This document shows positions 42,261 to 50,689 of a stretch of 53,510 bases of DNA, in pieces. Within the stretch, counting starts at the first letter, position 1, and every line of letters begins with the position of its first letter. This DNA is from UMGS1484 sp045593325 (GTDB taxonomy: Bacteria; Bacillota; Clostridia; Oscillospirales; Acutalibacteraceae): positions 1 through 53,510 of the forward strand of contig JAZNWL010000068.1 of assembly GCA_045593325.1 (NCBI GenBank), read 5' to 3'. The notes beneath the pieces were generated by a model. It was not told the DNA's origin. It did not search any database and was given only the letters and a program-made list of their open reading frames with translations. The position numbers and the translations under genes are program-made.

Positions 42261-43162
42261 TGTTGCACCTCCCGTTTGCGTGTGATGGCAAGTTGCATCA
42301 GTCCCAGACCTGCCACCAACAGGAAGAACACCACGGCTTTTGCCTGGGCGACCCCTTGGGCGCCTGCGCTTTGACCGTAGAAGGTGTTATAAATGTTCAG
42401 TGCCAGCATTTCGGTGGTTTTGATCACCGTACCGCCTTCCTGGATGATATAGGGTTGGCCGGCGGTTAAGGCTAAGTTCTGGTCGAACAATTTAAAGCCG
42501 TTGGTGAGAGATAAGAAGGTACAAATGGTGATGGAGGGCATTACGTTGGGGATAATGACCCGGAACAGGGTCTGCCGTCCTTTGGCGCCGTCGATCTTGG
42601 CGGCTTCCAGCATATCTTCCGACACGGCTTGCAAGCCTGCGATATAAATGATCATCATATAGCCGATCTGTTGCCAGCACAGCAAAATGATCAGCCCCCA
42701 GAATCCCCAAGTGGATTCCAGAAGAATGGAGGTATCGAATTTGGACAAAATGCCGTCGAAAATCATGGACCAGATATAGCCCAGCACAATGCCCCCGATA
42801 AGGTTGGGCATAAAGAACACGGTGCGGAACAGGTTGGAGCCTTTAATGCCTTGGGTTAAGGCATAGGCAACAGCAAAGGCCAACACGTTGATGAGCACCA
42901 GGCTGACGATGGCAAACAGGGCAGTGTACCAGAAAGAATGGAGGAAACTTTCATCCTGAAACACTTCCAGATAGTTTTTGAATCCCACGAATTTGGTGTT
43001 GGATATCAGTCGGAATTCACAAAAAGAAAGATAAATACCCTGAATAAAGGGCCACACGAAACCGATGATGAAAGCCAGGGTGACCGGCCCTAAAAAGAAC
43101 CAGCCCCATTTCCCCAAGGGTTTGCGCAGGGTACTGGCGTTTGTGAGTTTCTTCTTTTTCAA
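42257..43162 (-). CDS. Sugar ABC transporter permease, MalF type
   Basis: 301 residues starting at TTG behind CAAAGGAGAT; the upstream extension to 43222 overlaps the intergenic hairpin and is unlikely. Six membrane helices and the EAA motif LEAAKIDGAKGRQTLFRVIIPNVMPS (about 197-222). Partner of the MalG-type permease. Confidence 0.93.
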   Translation of the reverse strand: MKKKKLTNASTLRKPLGKWGWFFLGPVTLAFIIGFVWPFIQGIYLSFCEFRLISNTKFVGFKNYLEVFQDESFLHSFWYTALFAIVSLVLINVLAFAVAYALTQGIKGSNLFRTVFFMPNLIGGIVLGYIWSMIFDGILSKFDTSILLESTWGFWGLIILLCWQQIGYMMIIYIAGLQAVSEDMLEAAKIDGAKGRQTLFRVIIPNVMPSITICTFLSLTNGFKLFDQNLALTAGQPYIIQEGGTVIKTTEMLALNIYNTFYGQSAGAQGVAQAKAVVFFLLVAGLGLMQLAITRKREVQQ

Positions 43163-43204
43163 AATGTCATCTCCTTTGACATAAGGGTGAAGGAAAATAA
43201 GGAA

Positions 43205-43236
43205 GCGGGGAAGGCGAATCACTCGCCCGCCCCGCC
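43205..43236 (-). promoter_or_regulatory. Intergenic hairpin between binding protein and permease genes
   Basis: GCGGGG-GGCGA ... TCGCC-CCCCGC stem, directly after the binding-protein stop and without a long T run. Such structures stabilise the upstream message or partly terminate, giving more binding protein than permease. Confidence 0.6.
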
Positions 43237-43269
43237 TGCGTTATTCAAAGAATAATGATTTCTTGATAC

Positions 43270-44541
43270 TTATTTGTTCGCTTCTTTGTATTGAACAGCC
43301 CAGCCGTCAACAAAAGCGGTTTCCACTTTATCCCAGTTGGCGTCGGTTTGGTCGGCATTGTAGGTATTCAAAGCGGATACCAATGCTTTCCGATATTCGT
43401 CAACGTTGGGTTGATAGTTGGTAGCCCAATCCATTACGTAGCAACCGTCAGCGGTGTATTTGGCAGCAGCAGCCAGGAAACCGTTGGTGGATTCGGCCGC
43501 TTTTGTCCCGGGCATAACACCGAAGGTGTCAACCAATTTGCGGGAAGCTTCGGGGTCGGTTACGCACCATACCATGAAGTCCATGGTGGCTTGTTGGTCG
43601 GCTTCGGAAGCTTTGGAGTTGATGGCCCAGCAGTTTTCAGTACCGCAGTTGAGCCCTGCTTTTTCTTCCCCTGCAACACCGCAGTAGTAGGGGATCATGG
43701 TGGCGTTGGGAACGGTTTCGGCGATGCCCGAATATTCCCAAGAACCGTTTACAAAGAAAGCGGCTTTGCCGGTTTTGAATTCGTTCCCGGCATCGTGACC
43801 GCCGGTTGCCAAGGTGTTGGGGGCAACGGTGGAGTTGTTGATGCACAGGTCATACAGGTTTTTGAAGTTATCCATGTAAGTACCTTTGATGCTTTCGGGG
43901 CATTCTTTCCAGCCGCCTGCATCTCTGGATTCATAGTAGTATTCTAAGTTCGCCATGTGGCCGGTGAAACGCCAGGAAGAAGAATCGTCCATGTCGGAAG
44001 CGCTGAAGGCGTCAAAGCCCAGTTCTGCGGCACGGGAGTGGATGCTTTCGGCAACTTTTTTCAGACCGTCAAAGTTTTTGATGTCGTCCATGGTAAAGCC
44101 GGCTTTTTGGATCAAGTCGGGATTTACGATGATGCCGTAACATTCATAGCAATAACCAATGGAAACCAGGTTACCGGCGTCGTCATACAAATTGTAAGCG
44201 TCGGTATTCAGTTCCTTGGCAATGGCAGTGTCTTTCAGATTTACAGCGTAGTCTTTCCAGTCTTTCACTGCGTTTTGGTTACCGATTACGAACAAGGTGG
44301 GAGCTTCGGTTTTGTCCATTTCGGCAAGCAGGGTTTGGTTGTAAGTACCGGAAGCGGCGGTAACAACTTTTACTTCAACGCCGGTTTCTTCGGTATACAT
44401 TTTGGCAACTTCTTGCAGAACTTCGTCGGATTCGGGTTTAAAGTTCAACCAGTAAACCGAACCTTTTTCTGAGCCGCCGCAACCTGCGAACAGGCCGATA
44501 CACAGAACCAGAACCAAAATAAGGGATAGTGCTCTTTTCAT
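43270..44541 (-). CDS. Sugar-binding lipoprotein of the ABC importer
   Basis: 423 residues, start behind AAAGGAGGACAAAATC. Lipobox LFAGC (Cys about 19). Family 1 solute-binding fold: VYWLNFKPESDEVLQEVAKMY at the N-terminus, FVIGNQNAVKDW, then FKTGKAAFFVNGSWEYSG and FGVMPGTKAAESTNGFL near the end. Captures maltodextrin-type ligands outside the cell for the two permeases. First gene of the operon. Confidence 0.94.
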   Translation of the reverse strand: MKRALSLILVLVLCIGLFAGCGGSEKGSVYWLNFKPESDEVLQEVAKMYTEETGVEVKVVTAASGTYNQTLLAEMDKTEAPTLFVIGNQNAVKDWKDYAVNLKDTAIAKELNTDAYNLYDDAGNLVSIGYCYECYGIIVNPDLIQKAGFTMDDIKNFDGLKKVAESIHSRAAELGFDAFSASDMDDSSSWRFTGHMANLEYYYESRDAGGWKECPESIKGTYMDNFKNLYDLCINNSTVAPNTLATGGHDAGNEFKTGKAAFFVNGSWEYSGIAETVPNATMIPYYCGVAGEEKAGLNCGTENCWAINSKASEADQQATMDFMVWCVTDPEASRKLVDTFGVMPGTKAAESTNGFLAAAAKYTADGCYVMDWATNYQPNVDEYRKALVSALNTYNADQTDANWDKVETAFVDGWAVQYKEANK

Positions 44542-44562
44542 GATTTTGTCCTCCTTTAATTC

Positions 44563-44676
44563 TCGCACCGGTGTGCGATATAATAAATAATACTATTTCC
44601 ACGCCCCTGGGCGTAAAAAACGGGAAAAATAATTTTTCCACATGATTATTAAACACCATTTTTGTGCAAATGTCAA
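44563..44676 (-). promoter_or_regulatory. Promoter and palindromic operator of the alpha-glucan operon
   Basis: On the minus strand: TTGACA (44671-44676), 17-bp spacer, TTTAAT (44648-44653). Between it and the ribosome site lies TCGCAC-ACCG-GTGCGA (44563-44578), a LacI-size palindrome and a likely repressor site. No LacI gene is in the window. The rest of 44677-44871 is AT-rich with no supported gene. Confidence 0.7.
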
Positions 44677-44871
44677 TAGATTTTTCAATATTTTAGTTAT
44701 ATTTTATATACAATGTTAGGAAAATATATGTAATTCTACCAAAGAATAGAAGTCGAAACCAAGGGGAACGGGGGAGAACCCTTTGTCAAAAAGGGGGTGG
44801 TTTTTCAGGATAACAAGGGAAATGAGGGGGATTTCCCGGAGGTCTACATATGAATATTTTGGATCAAAAAG

Positions 44872-44914
44872 AAAGGGGCTGTAAAAACGGAAGTTTTTTA
44901 CAGCCTCTTTTGTA
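44872..44914 (-). terminator. Terminator of the SPFH/zinc-ribbon/TPM operon
   Basis: GGCTGTAAAAAACTTCCGTTTTTACAGCC-type stem, followed on the minus strand by CCTTTCTTTTT, 11 bp after the TPM gene stop. Confidence 0.85.
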
Positions 44915-44924
44915 TTATGAACCT

Positions 44925-45701
44925 TTAAAATTTTCCGCCGCCGCCACCGTGGCTTCTGCCGGAGGAGGAACGGTGGGTGGAGGAGCCGTTATTCTGGGGT
45001 TTGGCGGTACGGGTGACCCGGGAGAACAAAAACAGGTCGGTGGCGTGGGTGATATTCATGCTACCCTGTTTCACATACTGGGTGGCGGTGGGTTGGAACC
45101 GCACCGATTTCAGTTTGTTTTTCATAACGCCCGTGGCAATCAGCGCCACCACCAGCCCGATGATCAGGGAGAGGCAAAGCAGGAGCAGGAGGGGAAAGTC
45201 CCCTTTGGGCAGGTTGCCCACGTCGTAGGGATCGCCTGTTTGCGCCTGGGTGATAAACTCATCGCACAGGGTGGCATAGGTGGTAAAGGCTTTGTAAAAA
45301 TCGCCACTGCTTAAATGGGGGACAAACCGGTCGGACATAAAGTCCAGTCCTGCGTCGGTGACGGCGGAAATGCCGTAGCCTGTGGTGGAAACGTACCAGT
45401 CGGAGTCTTCCATACTAATCAGCAACAGCACCCCGTCGGGGGCATAGCCGTTGTAATCGTAAAAATCGTCGGCATACACCATGGGGGAGTCCCCGTTGGT
45501 GGAGTCGGTGGTGACCACCACGATATCCATTTGTTGGCGATTGCTGATTTCTTCCAGGGTTGCCAACAGGTCGGCTTGTTCCCCCGGGGACAGCAGTTGG
45601 GCATCGTCCACCAGCAAGGGGGTGTCACTCCAGCCCAGGGCGGTGACCGATAGGGTAAAACAAAGGGTGAGGGCCATTAAAAATAACAATACTTTTTTCA
45701 T
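44925..45701 (-). CDS. TPM-domain membrane protein, YdjH-like
   Basis: 258 residues behind AGGAGG. Signal peptide about 1-22. TPM domain about 28-160: LLVDDAQLLSPGEQADLLATLEEISNRQQMDIVVVTTDS, then YADDFYDYNGYAPDGVLLLISMEDSDWYVSTTGYG. One membrane helix about 168-190, then a cytoplasmic tail ending in the Gly/Ser-rich SHGGGGGKF typical of this family. In B. subtilis the homologous YdjH acts with YdjG and YdjI in membrane-stress PspA recruitment. Third gene of a tight operon (13-bp gap). Confidence 0.87.
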   Translation of the reverse strand: MKKVLLFLMALTLCFTLSVTALGWSDTPLLVDDAQLLSPGEQADLLATLEEISNRQQMDIVVVTTDSTNGDSPMVYADDFYDYNGYAPDGVLLLISMEDSDWYVSTTGYGISAVTDAGLDFMSDRFVPHLSSGDFYKAFTTYATLCDEFITQAQTGDPYDVGNLPKGDFPLLLLLCLSLIIGLVVALIATGVMKNKLKSVRFQPTATQYVKQGSMNITHATDLFLFSRVTRTAKPQNNGSSTHRSSSGRSHGGGGGKF

Positions 45702-45714
45702 GGTATTCTCCTCC

Positions 45715-46800
45715 TTACAGCCACCAGATCAGGGTGGAGATTCCGAAGGCCACAGCGCTGACAACGGCGGTTAATCCCCACAGCCATTTATGGTATGCCT
45801 TTTTGTCCAGGGGCAGGTCCCCCACCAATTTGCCTGTTTGGCCGTTCATGGCAAAGGTGTAGGTTTGCCCTTTCCAGGTGGTATTGAGAAGCCACACGGG
45901 AAGCAGGGCATATTTGGCTTTGCCGTTTTGCAAACGAATGGAGGAGGCTTCGGGCAGGATGGTGGTATACCCTTGCACCGTGGCGGCAAAGGCATCTTCG
46001 GTACTGCGTTTGATGCGGTCATTGGCACGGTGGATGCTTTGTTGGGCATCCACGTCGTATTTATCCGCCAGGTATCCTGCCAGGTAGGCGGTTTGGAAGT
46101 CCACCGCCCGGGAATAATCAAAGGGCTCAATGGATTCCATAATATCATCCGGCATTTTGGTACTGCCGTCCACCGGCACCTGTTCAAAGCCCAGGTTGCC
46201 CCCACGGACCACCGAAAAATGGGAGGTTTCGGTGTAATCGAATCGGGCGTCGCTCCAATGGCGGACTCGGGTGGCACGATAGCGGATGTTGGCATCGGCA
46301 TGGGCATCAAACAGCCAGAAGGGGACGTATACCCCTTGGATCTTGTCAATGTGATTTTCATTGCCGAAGGATTTGGGTAACAGCCGTTTGCCTTGATAAT
46401 GTTGTTTCAGGGCGGCTTTGGCGGCGTTTTTATCCAGCTGAAAGGGGAGAACGTAGTCGGGGCGCAGGGTGCCTGCAAATTGTTCCATCATGACCACCGC
46501 ATTGCCACAGAAGGGACAGGCAGTTGCCCCGGTGGTGGCATCGGCAATAATTTCACCCCCACAGGAATGGCAAACGTACGAGCGAAGGGTATCGGTTTCG
46601 GCTTCTTCCCAGGAAGAACCTGCTTTGGTTTCCCAGGACATATCTTCCGCCGGTTGATTTTCCAGTTCCCTGTCATATTCTGCCAGGGTCTCCACTTCAA
46701 ATTCCGTATCGCAATAGGGGCATTTCATTTTTTGCAGGGCACTGTCAAAGGCGATGGCGCCTCCGCAACAAGGACATTTATACTCTTGCAGAATGGACAT
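45715..46800 (-). CDS. Zinc-ribbon membrane protein, YdjG-like
   Basis: 361 residues behind TAGGAGG. Two zinc ribbons: CPCC...CPYC (about 9-33) and CHSC...CPFC (about 76-98). A soluble domain follows with YVLPFQLDKNAAKAALKQHYQGK and GVYVPFWLFDAHADANIRYRATRVRHW, then a C-terminal membrane helix (about 335-361). Matches the TFIIB-type ribbon protein YdjG of the B. subtilis ydjFGHI operon. Sits between the SPFH and TPM genes. Confidence 0.82.
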   Translation of the reverse strand: MSILQEYKCPCCGGAIAFDSALQKMKCPYCDTEFEVETLAEYDRELENQPAEDMSWETKAGSSWEEAETDTLRSYVCHSCGGEIIADATTGATACPFCGNAVVMMEQFAGTLRPDYVLPFQLDKNAAKAALKQHYQGKRLLPKSFGNENHIDKIQGVYVPFWLFDAHADANIRYRATRVRHWSDARFDYTETSHFSVVRGGNLGFEQVPVDGSTKMPDDIMESIEPFDYSRAVDFQTAYLAGYLADKYDVDAQQSIHRANDRIKRSTEDAFAATVQGYTTILPEASSIRLQNGKAKYALLPVWLLNTTWKGQTYTFAMNGQTGKLVGDLPLDKKAYHKWLWGLTAVVSAVAFGISTLIWWL

Positions 46801-46811
46801 GAGATTCCCTC

Positions 46812-48128
46812 CTATTTGACGTCGTTTTGGTCAAAGGCGTCCCCACATTCGGGGCAGAATTTGGGCGGATTTTTGGGGTCGGCAGGTTGCCAACCGCATT
46901 TGTCGCATTGATACAGGGGGGCGTCGGCGGGCTTTTTGGCACCGCATTCGGGGCAGAATTTACCCTTGTTTACCGCTCCGCAGGAACAGGTCCACCCTTG
47001 GGCGACGGGTTTTTTGGTACCGCACTCAGGGCAGAAGTTGCCTTGAACGGTGGCACCGCAAGAACAGGTCCAACGATCCACGGGAGAGGGAGCGGGTTGT
47101 TGTTGTTGTTGCTGTTGCTGTTGCTGACCCATGGCAAAGAGGTTCTGGGCATTGACCCCCCCTGCCTGGGATGCCATACCCATGGCCATAAAGCCGGTCA
47201 TTGCTCCGGTTTCGTTAGCGGCGGCGGCTTTCATGGCATCTGCCTGGGCACCAACCAGGGTGGCGGCTGCCATGGTGGGATCCCGCATAATGGCGGTGCG
47301 TTGGGCTTGCTTGATCATGTCGGCATCTTCCTCCGGCAAGGTCACCGAGCCCAAAGCGATGCTGACCACCGTTAACCCGCGAAGTTCATTCCATTTTGCC
47401 GAAAGGGCGGTGTCCATGGCTTCTTCCAGCTGGGTTGTGTGGGTAATAATTTCATTGGGGCGAAGTTCCAGCGCCGAAAGGTTGCCCAAAGCGGGTTGCA
47501 ATGCGCTGATAAACTCGGTTTTCAGTTGGCTTTCCAACTGGTCCCGTGTGTAATCCTGTTCCACGTTGCCACACACGTTGGTGTAGAACAGCAAGGGGTT
47601 GGCGATTTTGTAGGAATATACCCCCGAGCAACGAAGGGAAACGTCGATATCCAGCCCGATCTTGGAGTCCACCACACGGAAGGGGACGGGGTTGGGGGTG
47701 CCGAATTTATTGTCCAAGAGTTCTTTGGTGTTGAAGTAATACACCCGTTGGTCTTTCCCGGTATCGCCACCGTAGGTGAACCGTTTACCAATGGCTTTGA
47801 AGGTATCCACAATGCTTTGCCCCAATTTTCCTGCGAAAATGGAGGGCTCGGTGGAGGTATCGTAGGTATACTCTCCGGGTTCGGCACAAACTTCCACCAC
47901 TTTCCCTTGCTCCACGATCATCATGCACTGACCGTCTGCCACTGCGATGCCCGAGCCGTTGGAAATGATATTGTCACTGCCTTTGGTGTTGGAGGAGCGA
48001 CCGCTGACTTGTTTTTGCCCTTTGGTCACCAACACTTCTTTTGCCATGGCATCGCAATAGAAAAATTCTTTCCATTGATCAGCCAATACGCCGCCAAGGG
48101 CGCCAATTCCTGCTTTGATAAGACCCAT
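46812..48128 (-). CDS. SPFH-domain protein with C-terminal zinc ribbons, YdjI-like
   Basis: 438 residues behind AAAAGGAG. Residues about 1-280 are an SPFH/virion-core-like domain (MGLIKAGIGALGGVLADQWKEFFYCDAM, IIVRNGSG-type IISNGSGIAVADGQCMMIVEQGKVVE). A polyglutamine tract at about 333-342 is encoded by CAA/CAG repeats (47097-47131). Three C-terminal zinc ribbons end with CDKCGWQ...FCPECGDAF. YdjI of B. subtilis has the same first part and is needed to place PspA at the membrane. First gene of the operon. Confidence 0.88.
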   Translation of the reverse strand: MGLIKAGIGALGGVLADQWKEFFYCDAMAKEVLVTKGQKQVSGRSSNTKGSDNIISNGSGIAVADGQCMMIVEQGKVVEVCAEPGEYTYDTSTEPSIFAGKLGQSIVDTFKAIGKRFTYGGDTGKDQRVYYFNTKELLDNKFGTPNPVPFRVVDSKIGLDIDVSLRCSGVYSYKIANPLLFYTNVCGNVEQDYTRDQLESQLKTEFISALQPALGNLSALELRPNEIITHTTQLEEAMDTALSAKWNELRGLTVVSIALGSVTLPEEDADMIKQAQRTAIMRDPTMAAATLVGAQADAMKAAAANETGAMTGFMAMGMASQAGGVNAQNLFAMGQQQQQQQQQQPAPSPVDRWTCSCGATVQGNFCPECGTKKPVAQGWTCSCGAVNKGKFCPECGAKKPADAPLYQCDKCGWQPADPKNPPKFCPECGDAFDQNDVK

Positions 48129-48194
48129 AACTCAAAACTCCTTTTCATAGGTTACCTTGGTTAGCCAGACCATGGGCCGGCTAAATACAATTCT

Positions 48195-48223
48195 ATTATA
48201 CAATATCTGCGGGGAATGTGCAA
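48195..48223 (-). promoter_or_regulatory. Sigma-A promoter of the SPFH operon
   Basis: On the minus strand: TTGCAC (48218-48223), 17-bp spacer, TATAAT (48195-48200). No SigW-type AAC/CGT pair seen. A TTAGCC...GGCTAA hairpin lies in the 5' leader. Confidence 0.8.
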
Positions 48224-48261
48224 TGGGGTTGCTTTCATTTCTTTTCTTTTGGAATGAGAAA

Positions 48262-48298
48262 AACCACCTGACGAAATGTTGTCAAGTGGCTTTGGTTG
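48262..48298. terminator. CCACTTG-type hairpin
   Basis: ACCACCTGAC GAAATG TTGTCAAGTGGCTTT, one of several hairpins in the window built on the same GCCACTTG core. Ends the HTH remnant region. Confidence 0.5.
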
Positions 48299-48301
48299 TG
48301 A

Positions 48302-48436
48302 TTATTCCCGTCCGAACAAATAATTCAGAGATACGTTTAATACTTGGGAAAGGGCGTCCAGCTCAATGTCGGTGACGGTGCGTTCCCCGGTTTCAATGCG
48401 GGACAAAGACCCCCGACAAATATAAACCGCCCCCAT
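48302..48436 (-). pseudogene. Truncated XRE helix-turn-helix remnant
   Basis: 44 codons encode the last part of a Cro/XRE domain: CRGSLSRIETGERTVTDIEL followed by ALSQVLNVSLNYLFGRE and stop. Upstream the missing first helices survive in shifted frames (YRNQDMVI in one), and the ATG at 48436 has no ribosome site. A decayed regulator next to mnmE. Confidence 0.7.
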
Positions 48437-48533
48437 GAAACGAAATGACCATATCTTGGTTGCGGTACGTCGAAGGCAGAAAAAAACAAATCAATGGTCA
48501 TTCCCATGTTCCTGCGGTATTATCCTTGCCTGA

Positions 48534-49898
48534 TCATTTTCCCACGCAAAATTGGTGGAATACCCCGTCTGCTACTTCCTCTGTAACCCGTTTCCCGCTG
48601 AGTTCAAACAAGGCTTCCAGGCAACCGTCCAGGCTCACCGACACCGCGTCCAGGGTCAGTCCCATTTGGATGGCGTCCATACATTCCTGCAGGGCGGTTT
48701 TGGCCCGGATGGCGCAATCGAACTGGCGGGTATTACACAGCACACCTTCGGTGCCGTCGAAGTCGCTCATGGCGAACAGGCGGGCGATGGCGTTGATCAG
48801 GTCTTCTCTGCCCGATTCCTCTTTTGCCGACAGGGTTACGGTATACTCAAAGGCAGATTGGATCTCTGCCACCTGTGTTTGATTGGGCAGGTCACTTTTA
48901 TTGAGAATGGCGATGGCTTTGCGGTCCCGGCACAGGGTGATGAGTTCCCGATCCTGGTTATTCAAGGGGCGGGAAGTGTCAAAGACGGCGAAGATCAGGG
49001 AGGCGGTTTCCAGACTTTCTTTGGCGCGCTGTACCCCGAATTGCTCCACTGTGTCGGCGGTATCCCGTATGCCTGCGGTATCCGACAGGTGCAGGAGGTA
49101 ATCCCCCAGGAGGATCTCCTGGGAAACCACGTCCCGGGTGGTGCCGGGAATGGGGGTGACGATGGAACAATCGTCACCGCACAGGTAATTCATCAGGGTG
49201 GATTTCCCCACGTTGGGGCACCCCACGATGACCGTTTCCATGCCTTCCCGCAAAATACGACCGCTTTCGAAATGGTTGATGAGGTGGGTCAGGGTTTCCA
49301 TGGCGGGGGTCAGGCGGGCAAGCAGGGCGTCGCTGTCCACTTGGGGGATCTCTTCCTCGGGGAAGTCAGCCCAGGCGCCCAGCCAGGCGGCAATATCGGT
49401 GAGTTCGGTTTCGCAAGCCGAGAGTTTTTTTGCCAGGGCGCCCCCGCGGGCGGCCACCGCGGCCCGGGCGGCTTCTTTGCCCTTGGCGCCAATGATATCC
49501 ATCACCGCTTCGGCTTGGGTCAGGGTCATTTTGCCGTTGGTGAAAGCCCGACGGGTAAATTCCCCGGGCCCGGCAAGGCGAGCCCCTGCCAGAAGCACCA
49601 AAGACAGGGTTTCTTTCATCACCGCGATGCCTCCGTGGCAGGAAAGTTCCACCACGTCTTCCCCGGTATAACTTTTGGGAGCGGCAAATTTTAAGGCGAT
49701 GCCTTCATCCACCACACCGTCGGGTCCCACGATATGGCCGTACAGGGCGCAGTAGCCCGAAAGATTTCGGATGGTTTCACCGTTTACCGACCGAAAAACA
49801 CGGTCGGCAACCGAACAGGCTTCTTCCCCTGAAATACGGATGATGCCGATCCCCCCGGGGGCGGTGGCGGTGGAAATGGCGGCGATGGTTTGTTCCAT
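48534..49898 (-). CDS. mnmE: tRNA modification GTPase MnmE
   Basis: 454 residues behind CGAGGAG. N-terminal TrmE tetrahydrofolate domain (IAAISTATAPGGIGIIRISGEEA, then CHGGIAVMKETL, GEFTRRAFTNGKMTLTQAEAVMDII). G domain with GCPNVGKSTLMN, DTAGIRDT and NKSDL. C-terminal FCVGK with the essential Cys. With MnmG it makes cmnm5U34 in tRNAs. mnmG is not in the window, so the usual oriC-linked rnpA-yidC-jag-mnmEG order is broken here. Confidence 0.97.
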   Translation of the reverse strand: MEQTIAAISTATAPGGIGIIRISGEEACSVADRVFRSVNGETIRNLSGYCALYGHIVGPDGVVDEGIALKFAAPKSYTGEDVVELSCHGGIAVMKETLSLVLLAGARLAGPGEFTRRAFTNGKMTLTQAEAVMDIIGAKGKEAARAAVAARGGALAKKLSACETELTDIAAWLGAWADFPEEEIPQVDSDALLARLTPAMETLTHLINHFESGRILREGMETVIVGCPNVGKSTLMNYLCGDDCSIVTPIPGTTRDVVSQEILLGDYLLHLSDTAGIRDTADTVEQFGVQRAKESLETASLIFAVFDTSRPLNNQDRELITLCRDRKAIAILNKSDLPNQTQVAEIQSAFEYTVTLSAKEESGREDLINAIARLFAMSDFDGTEGVLCNTRQFDCAIRAKTALQECMDAIQMGLTLDAVSVSLDGCLEALFELSGKRVTEEVADGVFHQFCVGK

Positions 49899-49900
49899 AT

Positions 49901-50494
49901 TTATACTCCTCGAATGGTTTTACTGATACGCAGGACTCGTAAAATAACCGGGCTGAGCACAATGTTAATGAGCAATTCAAAAACAAAGTTTAAGCCCACC
50001 AGCCCCAAAAACATATAGGTCAGGGCGTTGCCGCCGAAGTCGGCTTGTGCCCACACCTGCATGGTGTCGTAGAAAAAGACACGGCACCCCAACAAAAAGA
50101 CCCCTGTGTTCACCACGGGGCATACCAGGGCGGCAACCATGGTGCCCAGGTAGACGTTGCATTTTGCCAACAGTTCATACACAAGCCCTGCCAAAAATCC
50201 GCAGGCGGTGCCTTTGGCAAGAACGGTGATGATGGTTCCCGGGGCGCTGATGGCGTAAAATACCGCCGCGTCTCCGCTGACCAACACCGCTACCCCGAAA
50301 ATGAACCCTAACCAGGCGCCCATGTACTTTCCGCATAAGGCGGCACCCAATACAATGGGAATTAACACCAGGGACACCGAAAAGGTTCCGAAGCGGATGA
50401 CCGAGCCAACCAACTGCAGGACAAAAACCAGGGCAGTGAGAATGGCGCCGTAGGTGAGAATCACCGTTGGCTGTTGTTTTTGTTTGTTTTTCAT
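49901..50494 (-). CDS. ECF transporter substrate-binding (S) component
   Basis: 197 residues, start at the ATG behind AAGGAGG; longer frames run into repeats. Six hydrophobic helices, with LTYGAILTALVFVLQLVGSVIRFGTFSVSLVLIPIVLGAALCGKYMGAWLGFIFGV typical of vitamin-type S components (FS-LV-IP, G-AW-G-F-G). Captures a vitamin or precursor for a shared ECF energy module encoded elsewhere. The ligand is unknown and no riboswitch was seen upstream. It precedes mnmE by 2 bp, so they are probably cotranscribed. Confidence 0.85.
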   Translation of the reverse strand: MKNKQKQQPTVILTYGAILTALVFVLQLVGSVIRFGTFSVSLVLIPIVLGAALCGKYMGAWLGFIFGVAVLVSGDAAVFYAISAPGTIITVLAKGTACGFLAGLVYELLAKCNVYLGTMVAALVCPVVNTGVFLLGCRVFFYDTMQVWAQADFGGNALTYMFLGLVGLNFVFELLINIVLSPVILRVLRISKTIRGV

Positions 50495-50625
50495 TTTTAT
50501 ATCCTCCTTGCTGCTGCTCTTACTACTCATAAAGAGGTTGGGATGCAACGCAAAATTTAGAGAGATTAGGGGTGTGTTTGCTTGGCAAACCCGAGATATT
50601 TTTGTTGCACAAAAATGTTGTGGTG

Positions 50626-50644
50626 TGACGCGGGTCGCGTCACA
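50626..50644. repeat. GC-rich palindrome
   Basis: GTGACGCGGGTCGCGTCAC, 8-bp perfect arms, part of the repeat-filled gap 50495-50858 that has no gene. Confidence 0.6.
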
Positions 50645-50689
50645 ATAAATATGAATGGTTGCATTGCCGTTGGAATTAATAGATGAAAG

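Noticed and set aside
44850..45314. Plus-strand ORF of 154 codons with a good GGAGG site
   Set aside because: Despite the ribosome site, it runs through the operon terminator and then antisense through the TPM-protein gene. Its product is Gly/Ala low-complexity.
48552..49694. 380-codon plus-strand open frame
   Set aside because: Lies entirely opposite mnmE, which has full domain evidence.
50495..50530. Earlier in-frame ATG for the ECF S component
   Set aside because: The ATG at 50530 would add a Ser/Lys-rich 12-residue leader but lacks a ribosome site. The ATG at 50494 has a perfect AAGGAGG upstream.
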